A stretch of DNA of 64,000 nt from Pontiella agarivorans (GTDB lineage Bacteria > Verrucomicrobiota > Kiritimatiellia > Kiritimatiellales > Pontiellaceae), in NCBI RefSeq assembly GCF_034531395.1, contig NZ_JARVCO010000012.1:1-64000 (forward strand), read 5' to 3'. The notes under the pieces are model-generated. The model was not told the origin of the DNA, ran no database searches, and worked only from the letters and a program-made list of their open reading frames with translations. Position numbers and translations under genes: made by a program. Below, in pieces: positions 18,156 through 27,925 of this stretch (positions within the stretch are counted from its first letter, which is position 1; every line of letters begins with the position of its first letter).

Positions 18156-18180
18156 TCAGTATGTTTCAGCAAGTGGTATA

Positions 18181-18207
18181 AAACCGCCCCGGAATCCGGA
18201 GCGGTTT
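18181..18207 (-). terminator. Terminator-like hairpin after the SHOCT-ABM gene
   Basis: AAACCGC and GCGGTTT enclose CCGGA-A-TCCGG, forming a 12-bp hairpin with one mismatch. On the minus strand it is followed by TTTTATA, so it probably ends the 18222-20743 minus-strand group. Confidence 0.6.
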
Positions 18208-18221
18208 CGGCAGCGGATCCT

Positions 18222-18767
18222 TTAGGCGTCTTCAAGCACCCGCAGATCGAGTCCTTCGGTCATTCCTTCGGTGTCGCTTCCGTATTGCTTCATGTGCGGA
18301 GAGGCAAGATGCGCCTGCAATGCCTCTCTGGAAGACCATTTTTCGATGACTGTCAGGATATTCGGATCTTTGGTCTGAATGTCGATGCCGCTGTCGGTAT
18401 CGGCAGTCAGGGTGTATTGTATGCACCCGTCTTCCGCCAGTACATTCGGGATGTTGGCCTTGAAGATTCGGGTGAATTCTTCCCGGTGCTCCGGTTTGAC
18501 TTTGATGAATGCAATCACATGAACCATGGTTTTGTTATTTCCTTCCTGTTGCAGTTTCGTGTCGTGACTGGATGCCAGCAGCCGGCTTTTGAGCCGGGCA
18601 TATTCCGCATCGCTGATAATCTTTTTCGTATGCGCTTCATGCAGATCGAGCAGTTCCCGGCCCACCGCATGCTGCTGCGTGGTTGAAAAACGGGTGATGT
18701 TACAGCCGGAAAGCAGGCTGATGGCGGTCAGTGCTGTGAACAGGGCGATTGCGTTTTTCATGTTCAT
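18222..18767 (-). CDS. Lipoprotein with SHOCT-like segment fused to an antibiotic-biosynthesis-monooxygenase (ABM) domain
   Basis: A 181-residue protein in two parts. The first has a signal and lipobox (ISLLSGC) and then a SHOCT-like helix pair (ELLDLHEAHTKKIISDAEYA). The second, from about residue 81 (MVHVIAFIKVKPEHREEF to the end), is a ferredoxin-like ABM domain related to quinol monooxygenases such as YgiN. The ABM part has its own ATG with GAAGGAAAT upstream, so the gene may be a recent fusion or may produce two proteins. ABM domains are usually cytoplasmic, so a surface-anchored one is odd. Confidence 0.75.
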   Translation of the reverse strand: MNMKNAIALFTALTAISLLSGCNITRFSTTQQHAVGRELLDLHEAHTKKIISDAEYARLKSRLLASSHDTKLQQEGNNKTMVHVIAFIKVKPEHREEFTRIFKANIPNVLAEDGCIQYTLTADTDSGIDIQTKDPNILTVIEKWSSREALQAHLASPHMKQYGSDTEGMTEGLDLRVLEDA

Positions 18768-18777
18768 CTCCTATCAG

Positions 18778-19503
18778 TTATTCGTAGAACGTTGTGATGA
18801 CATTCCAGGCCTCTTCCGCTTTGTCGCAGAAGGTAATGATTTCAAGGTCTTCTGGGCTGATCAGGCCGCACGCGGCGAGATATTCCCAGTTCACCAGTTT
18901 TTTCCAATGTTTGGAATCAAAGAGGATCACCGGCATGCGGTCGATTTTTTTGGTCTGGATCAGGGTGAGTGCTTCAAACAGTTCATCAAAGGTGCCGAAG
19001 CCGCCCGGAAAAATCACCACTGCTTTTGCGCGCTGCAGGAAATGCATTTTTCGCATGTGGAAATAGTGGAACTCAAAGTTCAGTTCGGGGGTCACATAAG
19101 GATTTGCTTCCTGCTCGAACGGCAACTGGATATTCAGCGAGATTGATTTGCAGTTGGCTTCATCGGCACCGCGATTTCCCGCCTCCATGATTCCGCCGCC
19201 GCCACCGGTTACGATGACATATTCGCAATCATGATTGTTTTGGGAGGTGGTGCTGATGAGGTGTGAAAGTTTCCTCGCTTCTTCGTAGTAGGAAACCAGC
19301 CCGGCGAGATTCTGGTTTTTACATTCATCGGCCGTTTCCGGAGAGGGGATTCGTGCGCTGCCGAACAGGACGATGGTGGATTTGACGCCCTGCTCCTGCA
19401 TCGTCACTTCCGGATGCAGGTATTCGAGCTGCAGCCGTACGGGGCGGCAATAGGGCGAGTTCAGGAAGGAGATGTTTTCATAAGCTTTAGGTGGTGCAAT
19501 CAT
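18778..19503 (-). CDS. LOG family protein
   Basis: A 241-residue Rossmann-fold protein with the LOG signature: VTGGGGGIMEAGNRGADEA for nucleotide binding and FPGGFGTFDELFEALTL as the PGGxGTxxE motif. LOG proteins hydrolyse nucleoside 5'-monophosphates to ribose 5-phosphate and a base, or act as cytokinin-activating-like enzymes. The gene starts 13 nt after LemA ends on the same strand. A palindrome copy occurs within it at 18902-18916. Confidence 0.9.
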   Translation of the reverse strand: MIAPPKAYENISFLNSPYCRPVRLQLEYLHPEVTMQEQGVKSTIVLFGSARIPSPETADECKNQNLAGLVSYYEEARKLSHLISTTSQNNHDCEYVIVTGGGGGIMEAGNRGADEANCKSISLNIQLPFEQEANPYVTPELNFEFHYFHMRKMHFLQRAKAVVIFPGGFGTFDELFEALTLIQTKKIDRMPVILFDSKHWKKLVNWEYLAACGLISPEDLEIITFCDKAEEAWNVITTFYE

Positions 19504-19516
19504 TGATTCTCCGGAT

Positions 19517-20077
19517 TCATGTTTTCAGTTTAACCGCAGGGGCTTCGCGGACGGCGGGATTGACATTGAAAAAATCGCGGGGTTTAAAGTCGAAGCCGTT
19601 GGCGATCAGGCTGCTGGGAAAAGCTTCGCATTTATTCCGGTAGTCGCGGACATTCCCGTTGTAGAAGCGGCGCGCGGCCTGAATGCGGTCTTCGGTATTC
19701 ACCAGTTCCTGCTGCAACTGTAAAAAATTACGGTCCGCCTTCAGGTCCGGATAATCCTCGGCAATGGCCATCAGGCGCTGGACGCCGGCCACCAGTTGTT
19801 TTTCAGTGCCGGCCTGATGGTCGATACTTCCGTGGTCGGCATGGCACTGATTGCGAAGCGTGATGACCTGTTCGAGGGTTTCCTGCTCGTGGCGGGCATA
19901 CCCTTTTACAGTTTCCACGAGGTTGGGAATCAGTTCATAGCGCCGCTGCAGTTCGGTGTCCACATCGCTCCAGGATTCGGAAATATGATTCCGCAGCGCC
20001 ACCAGCGTGTTGTAGGTGGCAATGGCCCAGATGACCGGAATCAGGGAAATAAGGAGAAAAGGAATCAGCACCAGCAC
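19517..20077 (-). CDS. LemA family protein
   Basis: A 186-residue membrane-anchored coiled protein. One N-terminal helix (MLVLIPFLLISLIPVIWAIA) is followed by the LemA core NTLVALRNHISESWSDVDTE, then RRYELIPNLVETVKGYARHE. LemA proteins are widespread with unknown function and often sit next to a TPM-domain or large membrane protein. Here the upstream partner is the 220-residue protein at 20081, 3 nt away. Confidence 0.93.
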   Translation of the reverse strand: MLVLIPFLLISLIPVIWAIATYNTLVALRNHISESWSDVDTELQRRYELIPNLVETVKGYARHEQETLEQVITLRNQCHADHGSIDHQAGTEKQLVAGVQRLMAIAEDYPDLKADRNFLQLQQELVNTEDRIQAARRFYNGNVRDYRNKCEAFPSSLIANGFDFKPRDFFNVNPAVREAPAVKLKT

Positions 20078-20080
20078 GGG

Positions 20081-20743
20081 TCAGTCCTCGAAGAGATAGT
20101 TCGGCATCAGCTTCCGGATTTCAATCAGGCGATCCAGGTGGGGGCGGATCTCCTCAACCTTCAGTTTCGTGTTATAGCCGACAGCCAGCTGGTTCTGATC
20201 GAGCTCAATATTGATATCCCGATGATTCAGCAGGAATTCCATCATGCGCGCGTTACAGAAATCGTAGGCAAATTTTTTATCTTTGCAGCGGACAACAAAC
20301 GATTTTGAAAACTCATGGCTTTCAAAGTCGATATCGTCATAGCCCACGGCCTGGGCGATTTTTGAAAAGAGGCCCTCTTTGGCAATGGTCAGTTCCGGAA
20401 AAAACTTCGGCAGTGTAAGGATGAAGAACGAAAAGTGATGGTGGTGGGTTTTGCGTTTTCCATCGGAATCGGTGGAATGTGTCTCATAGTGGTAGTCAAA
20501 CGCCGCGATGTCGTGATCGCGGTAGTTTCCGGCCAGCATATTGTAGGCATAGCGGTTGGAGCCCTGACGCAGCTTATCAAGAAAGCTGTAGCGGTCGGCC
20601 AGTTGATAATTCCGTTCATGCCGGAAATCCAGCCCGAGCTCCTCGGCCAGCAGGGTCATGTCGTCGCGGCGCTTTTTTCCCGCCCAAATCCCCCAGATAA
20701 CCGCCCCGATAATACAGATTACAGCAATGATGGCTCCGCCCAT
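20081..20743 (-). CDS. Single-pass membrane protein paired with LemA, function unknown
   Basis: A 220-residue protein with one N-terminal helix (IIAVICIIGAVIWGIWAG) and a soluble domain containing GSNRYAYNMLAGNYRDHDIA, a His-rich turn (KTHHHHFSFFILTLP) and a C-terminal segment KLVEE-like. It resembles the DUF3137-type proteins often encoded with LemA, but I cannot confirm the family. It is first in the group and ends 3 nt before lemA. Confidence 0.6.
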   Translation of the reverse strand: MGGAIIAVICIIGAVIWGIWAGKKRRDDMTLLAEELGLDFRHERNYQLADRYSFLDKLRQGSNRYAYNMLAGNYRDHDIAAFDYHYETHSTDSDGKRKTHHHHFSFFILTLPKFFPELTIAKEGLFSKIAQAVGYDDIDFESHEFSKSFVVRCKDKKFAYDFCNARMMEFLLNHRDINIELDQNQLAVGYNTKLKVEEIRPHLDRLIEIRKLMPNYLFED

Positions 20744-20833
20744 AAAACTTCTCCTGAAAAATTACATTCATTTAAGCGGTTTGCGGGGCGGATTCCGATT
20801 ATAATTTCGTTCACAGTTTACAAATAAAGGCGG

Positions 20834-20850
20834 GTGGGAAATATTCCCAC
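20834..20850 (+). promoter_or_regulatory. Short hairpin just before the dus start codon
   Basis: GTGGGAA-ATA-TTCCCAC is a perfect 7-bp palindrome ending 4 nt before the ATG at 20855, where the ribosome-binding site should be. No other Shine-Dalgarno sequence is visible, so it could reduce initiation. Confidence 0.4.
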
Positions 20851-20854
20851 ATCC

Positions 20855-21904
20855 ATGGATTTAAAACCCCTCCAGTTTGGTTCTGTTACGGTCGACTTTC
20901 CGGTGCTGCTCGCCCCGATGGCGGGCTACACCGATGCGGCGATGCGCACGCTCTGTCTGGAGCAGGGCGCCGGTGCGGTTTACACGGAGCTGACGAGCGC
21001 CGAGGGCATTCGGCGCGATTCGCAGAATACGTTTGCCGCGCTGAAAACCGCAGGCGGCGAACATCCGATTGCCGGGCATATTTTCGGGCGCGATCCGGAG
21101 GCGATGGCCGAGGCGGCAAAATATGTCGAGCAGACGGGGCAGTTTGACTGGATTGATCTGAATTGCGGCTGTCCGGTGAAAAAGGTGGTTTCGCGTGGGG
21201 CGGGAGCGGCGTTGCTGAAAGATCTTCCAACCCTTGGAAAAATGATTTCCAGGGTTCGGAAGGCGGTTTCGCTGCCGCTGTCGGTTAAGACGCGGATCGG
21301 ATTTAATCAGGATACGGCCGACCACCTGGATATTGCCCACACGGTGGAGGAAAGCGGCGCGGATATGATTGCGGTGCACGCGCGGCTGGCCAAAAATTTT
21401 CACGGCGGAGATCCGGATTATGAAAAGCTGGGCGAAATGAAGCAGCTGCTGAACATTCCAATCCTTGGAAACGGCGGCGTCCAATCGTTGGAAGATGCGG
21501 AACGGATGGTGAGGATCTCCGGCGTGGACGGCGTGATGATCGGGCGCGGTGCGATTGGGAATCCGTGGATCTTTGATTCGATTCGGCGGGGAGGGACGGA
21601 TGCGTGCGATACGGTGCGGCCTGCTTCCATCGGGCTTCAGGAAAAGCGGGAAATGATGGCCGAACACCTGCGCCGGCTGGTGGAATTGAATGAGAAAAAA
21701 CAGGAAATCTCCGCGCGGGCGAAGCGGTATACCGCCGAAGAGGCCGCGTGTATTCAGTTTCGCACCCATATTCCCTATTATGTGAAAGGGCTGTTTGGGA
21801 AGAAACAGTTGCTTATGAAACTTGCGCGCCTTATGACCGTCGGGGCAATCATGGAAGAAATCGATAGACTGGTTGAAAAGAATCAATCGTGCGAGGCACG
21901 TTAA
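20855..21904 (+). CDS. dus: tRNA-dihydrouridine synthase (first of two)
   Basis: It reduces uridine in tRNA D-loops with FMN and NADPH. The 349 residues begin with a TIM barrel: VLLAPMAGYTDAAMRTLC, then IDLNCGCPVKKVVSRGAGAA with the catalytic Cys, SLPLSVKTRIGF, and the FMN phosphate-binding IPILGNGGVQSLEDAERM and GVMIGRGAIGNPWIF. It is of the DusB type. The ATG at 20855 is used; a GTG at 20834 belongs to a hairpin. It precedes a small HTH-like gene by 8 nt. Confidence 0.92.
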   Translation: MDLKPLQFGSVTVDFPVLLAPMAGYTDAAMRTLCLEQGAGAVYTELTSAEGIRRDSQNTFAALKTAGGEHPIAGHIFGRDPEAMAEAAKYVEQTGQFDWIDLNCGCPVKKVVSRGAGAALLKDLPTLGKMISRVRKAVSLPLSVKTRIGFNQDTADHLDIAHTVEESGADMIAVHARLAKNFHGGDPDYEKLGEMKQLLNIPILGNGGVQSLEDAERMVRISGVDGVMIGRGAIGNPWIFDSIRRGGTDACDTVRPASIGLQEKREMMAEHLRRLVELNEKKQEISARAKRYTAEEAACIQFRTHIPYYVKGLFGKKQLLMKLARLMTVGAIMEEIDRLVEKNQSCEAR

Positions 21905-21912
21905 GGATAAGA

Positions 21913-22173
21913 ATGAGTGAAGAACTGGAAATGAATGTCGGGACCCAGCCGCTGGATGCGGTGATGACCGAAAAGGGCATTAAGAATAATGATCTGGTTG
22001 CGATTGCGCCGCCGGGATTTATTAATCATAAGCAGATTCAGAAGGGCCGGAAAGGGCGTCGGCTGACGATGCATATGCAGCAGAAGATTCTCGATACGCT
22101 GAATATTTACAGTGCCCCGGAAAGTTATGAATGGGAAGACCTGTTTACTTACCGCGGGAAAAAGGATCTCTGA
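21913..22173 (+). CDS. Small HTH-like conserved hypothetical protein
   Basis: An 86-residue cytoplasmic protein: [20 protein letters not shown], then [20 protein letters not shown] and [11 protein letters not shown]. The helix pattern and the basic [12 protein letters not shown] stretch look like a Cro/C1-type helix-turn-helix. AAGGA lies upstream of the ATG. It sits between dus and uvrA and may regulate or belong to either. I have no family name for it. Confidence 0.65.
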   Translation: MSEELEMNVGTQPLDAVMTEKGIKNNDLVAIAPPGFINHKQIQKGRKGRRLTMHMQQKILDTLNIYSAPESYEWEDLFTYRGKKDL

Positions 22174-22262
22174 GCGGGACGGAGCATCTTGCTTCGTTGT
22201 GCAGGTTGAATAATGTGATGCTTACGAAGCGGGAAGCTTGGTAGGTATTGAAGGAAAAAACT

Positions 22263-25079
22263 ATGGCGAAACAGTGGATCAATGTGGCGGGCGCGCGGGA
22301 GCACAACCTGAAGGATGTGCATGTTAAAATTCCGCGTGATGAACTGACGGTGGTGACGGGGCTGAGCGGATCGGGAAAATCGTCGCTGGCGTTTGACACA
22401 ATCTATGCAGAGGGGCAGCGCAAATATGTGGAGAGCCTTTCGGCCTACGCGCGTCAGTTTCTCGGCCAGATGCAGAAGCCGGATGTGGATTATATTGAAG
22501 GGCTGTCGCCGGCAGTTTCGATTGAGCAGCGTACGGCCGGATCGAACCCGCGGTCGATCGTGGCCACGACGACGGAGATTTATGACTATCTGCGCCTGTT
22601 GTTTGCAAGCATCGGAAAACCGCATTGCTACAAATGCGGAAAACCGGTGACGAGTCAGAGCGCGGAGGAGATTGTTGAGCAGCTGATGCAGCTGCCGGCC
22701 AAAACCAAACTGATGATTCTTGCGCCGTATGTGCGGGGCCGAAAAGGCGAGCATGTTGAGGTTTATGAAACGATGCGCAAGCAGGGTTTCGTACGGGCGC
22801 GTGTGGATGGCGAAACCTATGAAATTGAAAAAGTCCCGAAGCTGAAGAAAACGTTCAAGCATACGATTGAAGCGGTGGTGGATCGCTTGGCGATTAAGGA
22901 TGATATCCGCAGCCGCATGACGGATTCGGTGGAGTTGGCGCTGGGCGAGGCGGACGGGCTGGTGACGGTTTTGATTGCCAAAGAGGATGGCAGCTGGGAA
23001 GAGAAAATGTTCTCGGAGCACAATGCCTGCCTTGATTGCGGTATCAGTTTCGACAAATTGGAGGCGCGGCATTTTTCGTTTAACAGTCCGTATGGAGCCT
23101 GTCCGACGTGCCACGGTCTGGGTACGCAGATGGTGTTCGATGAAGACCAGGTGATTCCGGATAAAACGATGGCGGTGGAATCATGCGTTCATCCGTGGCG
23201 CTACGGCGGGCGGCGGATGATTGTTTATCATAAAAAACTGCTGCAGGCGGTGGCGGCCAAAAACGGGATTGATCCCGCGACGCCGTTTAATGAATTGCCG
23301 AAAAAGGTGCAGCAGCAGATTCTACACGGCACGGGCGATGAGCCGATTGAATATTATATGCGCCGCCGCCTGATCTCCAAACCGTTCCCGGGGGTCTTCA
23401 ATATGCTGATGGACCGGGTGGAGAATAATGAAAGCGAAGCGATGAGCCACTGGCTGCGCGGCTACATGACCCGATGCATCTGTCCCGACTGCAACGGTGC
23501 CCGGCTGCGGCCGGCGGTGTTGGCCTGTCGAATGAACGGGCGGAATATCCGGGAGATTATATCGGACTCGGTGATTGATTCGCAGCGGTTTTTCCAATCG
23601 TTGGAACTGACGAAGCAGGAAGAGCTGATTACCAGGGAAATCCTGAAGGAGATTCGGGCACGGCTCAGTTTTATGGTGAACGTGGGGCTGGACTATCTCA
23701 ACCTTGACCGCGAGAGCGGAACGCTTTCGGGCGGCGAGGCGCAGCGTATTCGGCTGGCCACGCAGATCGGTGCGGGGCTGGTGGGTGTGGTTTATGTGCT
23801 GGACGAACCGAGTATCGGGCTGCATCAGAAGGATAATGACCGGTTGATTCAGACGTTGCAGGGGCTGCGGGATCTGGGCAATACGGTGATCGTGGTGGAG
23901 CACGATGAGCAGACGATTCGCACGGCGGATTTTGTAGTCGATATGGGTCCGGCGGCGGGACGGCATGGCGGTGAGGTGGTCTTTGCGGGGCGGACTGATA
24001 AGCTGATGAAGGCGGATACGCTGACGGCGAAATATCTTCGCGAAGAGCTGAAGGTGGAGATTCCGGAAAAGCGGACGAAGCCGTACAAAGGCTGGATCGA
24101 GCTGAAGGGGGCGGAGGCGAATAACCTGAAAAAGGTGAATGCCAAGTTCCCGTTGGGGCTTTTTACCTGTGTGACCGGAGTTTCGGGCAGCGGAAAAAGT
24201 ACGCTGACCGACTACACGCTGAAGCGCGCGCTGGCGCGGCATTTCAACGGATCGAAGGATACACCGGGTAAGCATAAAGAGGTAAAAGGGCTGGAGCTGG
24301 TGGATAAAATGATTGTGATCGATCAGTCGCCGATCGGCCGAACACCGCGGTCGAATCCCGCGACTTACACCGGGGCCTTTACGGATATTCGCGATCTGTT
24401 TGCGACGCTGCCGGCATCGAAGATGCGCGGTTATAAACCGGGGCGTTTCAGTTTTAATGTGAAGGGCGGTCGCTGCGAACGCTGCAAGGGCGACGGTATC
24501 CTGAAGATTGAGATGCATTTTCTGCCGGATGTGTATGTGCCGTGTGAGCAGTGTAATGAAAAGCGGTACAATAAGGAGACGCTGGAAGTTCATTATAAAG
24601 GCAAGAGTATTGCCGATGTGCTGGATATGACGATCAGCGAGGCGCTGGACTTTTTTGAGGCGGTGCCGAAGATTCAGCGGAAGATGAAAACGCTGTGCGA
24701 TGTGGGGCTTGGTTATTTGAAGCTGGGGCAGCCGGCGACGACCCTTTCGGGCGGTGAGGCGCAGCGGGTAAAGCTTTCGACGGAGCTGAGCAAACGGTCG
24801 ACGGGGCAGACGGTGTATATTCTCGATGAGCCGACGACCGGTCTGCATTTTGCGGATGTGCACAAGCTGTTGGAGGTGCTCGAGCGTCTGCGTGATGAAG
24901 GCAATACGGTCATCGTGATTGAGCATAACCTCGATATGATCAAGCGGGCGGACTATATCGTGGATATGGGCCCGGGCGGCGGAGTGAACGGTGGAAAGGT
25001 TGTTGTTTCCGGTCCGCCGGAAAAGATTGCAAAATGTGAAGGATCCTTTACCGGTCAGTATCTGAAGGAGTTGCTTTGA
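22263..25079 (+). CDS. uvrA: UvrABC excinuclease subunit A
   Basis: The damage-recognition ATPase of nucleotide-excision repair. Two ABC cassettes are present: the first Walker A ([20 protein letters not shown]) near residue 34 and the second ([20 protein letters not shown]) near residue 640, with two signature motifs [17 protein letters not shown] and [17 protein letters not shown]. Zinc-finger cysteines are at CYKCGK, CLDCG, CPTCHG and CERCKGDG. The 938-residue length is normal. The ATG at 22263 is preferred over an upstream TTG. The next gene overlaps its stop. Confidence 0.98.
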   Translation: MAKQWINVAGAREHNLKDVHVKIPRDELTVVTGLSGSGKSSLAFDTIYAEGQRKYVESLSAYARQFLGQMQKPDVDYIEGLSPAVSIEQRTAGSNPRSIVATTTEIYDYLRLLFASIGKPHCYKCGKPVTSQSAEEIVEQLMQLPAKTKLMILAPYVRGRKGEHVEVYETMRKQGFVRARVDGETYEIEKVPKLKKTFKHTIEAVVDRLAIKDDIRSRMTDSVELALGEADGLVTVLIAKEDGSWEEKMFSEHNACLDCGISFDKLEARHFSFNSPYGACPTCHGLGTQMVFDEDQVIPDKTMAVESCVHPWRYGGRRMIVYHKKLLQAVAAKNGIDPATPFNELPKKVQQQILHGTGDEPIEYYMRRRLISKPFPGVFNMLMDRVENNESEAMSHWLRGYMTRCICPDCNGARLRPAVLACRMNGRNIREIISDSVIDSQRFFQSLELTKQEELITREILKEIRARLSFMVNVGLDYLNLDRESGTLSGGEAQRIRLATQIGAGLVGVVYVLDEPSIGLHQKDNDRLIQTLQGLRDLGNTVIVVEHDEQTIRTADFVVDMGPAAGRHGGEVVFAGRTDKLMKADTLTAKYLREELKVEIPEKRTKPYKGWIELKGAEANNLKKVNAKFPLGLFTCVTGVSGSGKSTLTDYTLKRALARHFNGSKDTPGKHKEVKGLELVDKMIVIDQSPIGRTPRSNPATYTGAFTDIRDLFATLPASKMRGYKPGRFSFNVKGGRCERCKGDGILKIEMHFLPDVYVPCEQCNEKRYNKETLEVHYKGKSIADVLDMTISEALDFFEAVPKIQRKMKTLCDVGLGYLKLGQPATTLSGGEAQRVKLSTELSKRSTGQTVYILDEPTTGLHFADVHKLLEVLERLRDEGNTVIVIEHNLDMIKRADYIVDMGPGGGVNGGKVVVSGPPEKIAKCEGSFTGQYLKELL

Positions 25080-26416
25080 TCGAAACCATTAGTTCATTTC
25101 TTTCATCGGGATCATCCTGCGCGATTCTCGGAACGAATGGATCGGGCAAGAGTCTGCTTGCGGTTGAGCTTTTCCAGAGGTCGGACGTTTTGTGTTCGCT
25201 GGTGTCGCTGGAGCAGCATCTTGAGGTGATCGAGGAGGAGCGCCGGAACGATGATTCGGATTTTATGAATTGTCCGGACCCGGGGCGTTCGGTGCGGCAG
25301 TTTGTTTCCGAGGGCGGGGCGATTACGCCGGAAATCGAGCGGCGCTTTAAGCAGCTGGGCATGGAGTCGATTCTCGGGCGGGGCCTTCGTTTTCTTTCGA
25401 CCGGGGAGTTTCGTAAGGCACAGCTGGTGCGGGCGCTGGCGGAAAAGCCGAAGCGCCTGATTCTGGATGAACCGTTCGACGGGCTGGACGCGGGGTCACA
25501 ACAGGAACTGACTTCGGTACTGAACCAGCTGGCAACCGAGGGGCTGCAGCTGGTGCTGTTGCTGAATCGGGTGGATGAAATTTGTGATGCGGTTCAAAAT
25601 ATCTTTCTGATTGATGAGTCGGGGCTGGTGGGCCGGGTGGAGGCCGGGGAGGAGCTGGAGCGTTTTTTCAGAATGCATGAGCTTCCGGCAGTGCTGCCGG
25701 AGCCGCCGGAGCGGGCACGACTGATTCTTGAATCGGGGTCCCCTTTAATCGAGGTGAAAAATGCACGGGTGGCCTATGGGGGGCGTCCGGTTTTCGAGGG
25801 ATTGAACTGGCGGGTGGAGCGCGGTGAACACTGGCAGATTTACGGCCCGAACGGTTGCGGGAAAACGACGCTGCTGGATATGGTGAGCGGAGATTTGCCT
25901 CAGCTGTATGCCAATGATATTACGGTGTTCGGAACCCGGCGGGGTTCGGGGGAGAGCGTGTGGGATATAAAAAAATATATCGGCCATGTGTCGTCGGCGG
26001 TGCAGGTGAATTACCGGGTGGCGACGTCGATTCTGAATGTGGTGATCTCGGGGCTTCATGACTCGATCGGAGTTTATCGCAGCCCGTCGCCGCATGAAAT
26101 ACGGTGCGCAAAGGAGTGGATCAATCTGCTGCATCTGGGACATAAAATGGAGCAGCCGTTGCGGCGGCTTTCGTATGGGGAACAGCGGATGGTTCTGATT
26201 GCGCGGGCCATGATCAAGCGGCCGGAACTGTTGATTCTGGATGAGCCGTGTCAGGGTCTGGATGAAGTGAACCGGCGGACCGTTTTGAATCTGATTAATT
26301 CGATTGGTGAAAACAGCGGTACAACGTTGCTGTATGTTTCACACCATGCCACGGATAGAATTCCGTGTATTAAACGGCAACTGAAGATGGGGAATAATTA
26401 TGCCGAATATGCATAA
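25076..26416 (+). CDS. modF: ModF/YcjX-like double ABC ATPase
   Basis: A 446-residue cytoplasmic protein with two ABC cassettes: SSCAILGTNGSGKSLLAVEL and HWQIYGPNGCGKTTLLDMVS as Walker A, then FLSTGEFRKAQLVRALA and RLSYGEQRMVLIARAMI as signatures, and LILDEPFDGLD and LILDEPCQGLD as Walker B. No membrane segments are present. This is the layout of ModF (PhrA), which has been linked to molybdenum or photorepair, but the role is not settled. It starts with TTG overlapping the uvrA stop by 4 nt. Confidence 0.85.
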   Translation: MIETISSFLSSGSSCAILGTNGSGKSLLAVELFQRSDVLCSLVSLEQHLEVIEEERRNDDSDFMNCPDPGRSVRQFVSEGGAITPEIERRFKQLGMESILGRGLRFLSTGEFRKAQLVRALAEKPKRLILDEPFDGLDAGSQQELTSVLNQLATEGLQLVLLLNRVDEICDAVQNIFLIDESGLVGRVEAGEELERFFRMHELPAVLPEPPERARLILESGSPLIEVKNARVAYGGRPVFEGLNWRVERGEHWQIYGPNGCGKTTLLDMVSGDLPQLYANDITVFGTRRGSGESVWDIKKYIGHVSSAVQVNYRVATSILNVVISGLHDSIGVYRSPSPHEIRCAKEWINLLHLGHKMEQPLRRLSYGEQRMVLIARAMIKRPELLILDEPCQGLDEVNRRTVLNLINSIGENSGTTLLYVSHHATDRIPCIKRQLKMGNNYAEYA

Positions 26417-26744
26417 AGTTGAAGTGAAAGAGAGTCCGATTCACGGACGCGGGGTCTATGCGAAAAAAAAGATCAAGGCGGGGGTGAAAATCGGCACCTA
26501 TCATGGCGATGAAACCGGTGAGGACGACACCTATGTGCTGTGGGTTACGGATGAGGATGGAAAAGAATATGGAATTGATGGAACGTCGGATCTGAAATTT
26601 CTGAATCACTCTCAGGAGCCGAATGCCGAGTTTGACGGGGATGAACTTTATGCATTGCGCGATATCCTTCCCGGGGAAGAGATCACGTTTCACTACGGTG
26701 AAATTTTCGAGGAATGGCTCGCGTCGATCGTGGATGAAGATTAG
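26400..26744 (+). CDS. Small SET-domain protein (putative lysine methyltransferase)
   Basis: A 114-residue protein that is nearly all SET domain: SPIHGRGVYAKKKIKAG, DLKFLNHSQEPNAEF (the (R/K)FxNHSxxPN motif) and PGEEITFHYGEIFEEWL (the GEExTxxY motif). These are the S-adenosylmethionine and lysine channels of protein lysine methyltransferases. The post-SET cysteines are absent, as in bacterial short SET proteins. It overlaps the modF end by 17 nt, so it is coupled with it. Target unknown. Confidence 0.88.
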   Translation: MPNMHKVEVKESPIHGRGVYAKKKIKAGVKIGTYHGDETGEDDTYVLWVTDEDGKEYGIDGTSDLKFLNHSQEPNAEFDGDELYALRDILPGEEITFHYGEIFEEWLASIVDED

Positions 26745-27889
26745 GTCGTTTTAAAACCGAGCGCTTTGCATTTTCGGGTTAGGTCACTGGATGCATTATG
26801 CAGCCTGAGTTCCGTATTATGGAATTCGCGGCGTATGCGGTAGTTTTTTCTAAGTTGGTCAAATCTGCGCGCGCGGTCGATTTCACAGTGAACGGCGGCC
26901 TCGCGGATCAACCGATCGTCCTCTTCGATATTGTATACGCGGCGAATGATATCGAGCAGGATTTCTTCGTCGTTGCGGCCGGCGCAGTCGATTTCAATTT
27001 CCGGGACCTCCGGTGTCGGAAGTGAAGCGGAAATATCCCACGTTTTCCGAAGTTCGAAAAAGTTGCAGAGTTCGTTATAGCAGGCAACGGTGCCGTTGAG
27101 TTTTCCTTCGTAGGAATGGCCGGCAATGTGGGGCGAGGCGAGGTCGGCCAGTTTAAGTACATCGGTTCGGAAGGCGGGCTCCGGCGACCAGACATCGATG
27201 ATGGTCTGCGCAACGGCTCCGCTGCTTTTGGCATCGAGCAGGGCGTCGTAATCGCAGACACTGCCGCGGGCGGCGTTGATGAAAACGGCTCCGGGTTTCA
27301 TTTGCTCAAAAAAGAGCCAGTCGGCCATGCGCTCGGTCGGCCAGGGTTTGTGTTTCACCAGCGGGACGTGAAGGGTGACAATATCGGATTCGGCGAGCAG
27401 GTTTTCCAGAGGTTGGAAGTCGGGATCGGCTGAAACGGCGGCCAGCGGCGGATCGTTGCGCAGGACATTCATGCCGAGGGCGTGGCATTTTTTGACGACG
27501 CGGCTTCCGACGTTGCCGCAGCCGATGACGCCGATGGTTTTATTTTCGAGGCTGAAGCCATGGCGGTGCCCGAGCGTTAGCAGACCGGCGACCAGATACT
27601 CTGAAACGGAGTTGGCGTTGCAGCCCGGGGAGGCACACCAGTAAATACCGTTCCGTTGCAACCAGTCACTGTCGAGGTGATCGGTGCCGGCCGTAGCGGT
27701 GCCGACAAATTTAACCGGAGTTTCGCGCAGCAGTTCTTCCGTGGCTTTGGTTTTTGAACGGATGATGAGTGCATCGGCATCGAGCAGATCGTTGCGGCAG
27801 ATTTCCCGGTCGGGGATCACCACGGTTTCGCCGGCATGGGAAAATGCACGGTCTCCCAGGAGTACAGTTTCTGCACATATAATTTTCAT
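26741..27889 (-). CDS. pdxB: Erythronate-4-phosphate dehydrogenase
   Basis: The second step of the DXP-dependent pyridoxal phosphate pathway. The 382 residues have a D-2-hydroxyacid dehydrogenase fold: TIGVIGCGNVGSRVVKKCHA binds NAD, PGAVFINAARGSVCDYDAL holds the active-site Arg region, and ASPHIAGHSYEGKLNG carries the catalytic His. The extended C-terminal PdxB dimerisation tail (GRNDEEILLDIIRRVYNIEE) is present. Its end overlaps the SET gene by 4 nt. pdxA lies at 49277 in the window. Confidence 0.93.
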   Translation of the reverse strand: MKIICAETVLLGDRAFSHAGETVVIPDREICRNDLLDADALIIRSKTKATEELLRETPVKFVGTATAGTDHLDSDWLQRNGIYWCASPGCNANSVSEYLVAGLLTLGHRHGFSLENKTIGVIGCGNVGSRVVKKCHALGMNVLRNDPPLAAVSADPDFQPLENLLAESDIVTLHVPLVKHKPWPTERMADWLFFEQMKPGAVFINAARGSVCDYDALLDAKSSGAVAQTIIDVWSPEPAFRTDVLKLADLASPHIAGHSYEGKLNGTVACYNELCNFFELRKTWDISASLPTPEVPEIEIDCAGRNDEEILLDIIRRVYNIEEDDRLIREAAVHCEIDRARRFDQLRKNYRIRREFHNTELRLHNASSDLTRKCKALGFKTT

Positions 27890-27925
27890 ATGGGGATTCT
27901 CTGCCGATCAAGAAATATGCACAAG

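Noticed and set aside
23322-24926. A 534-codon minus-strand frame opposite uvrA
   Set aside because: It is the antisense shadow of a well-supported uvrA; the peptide is rich in His and Arg and has no domain.
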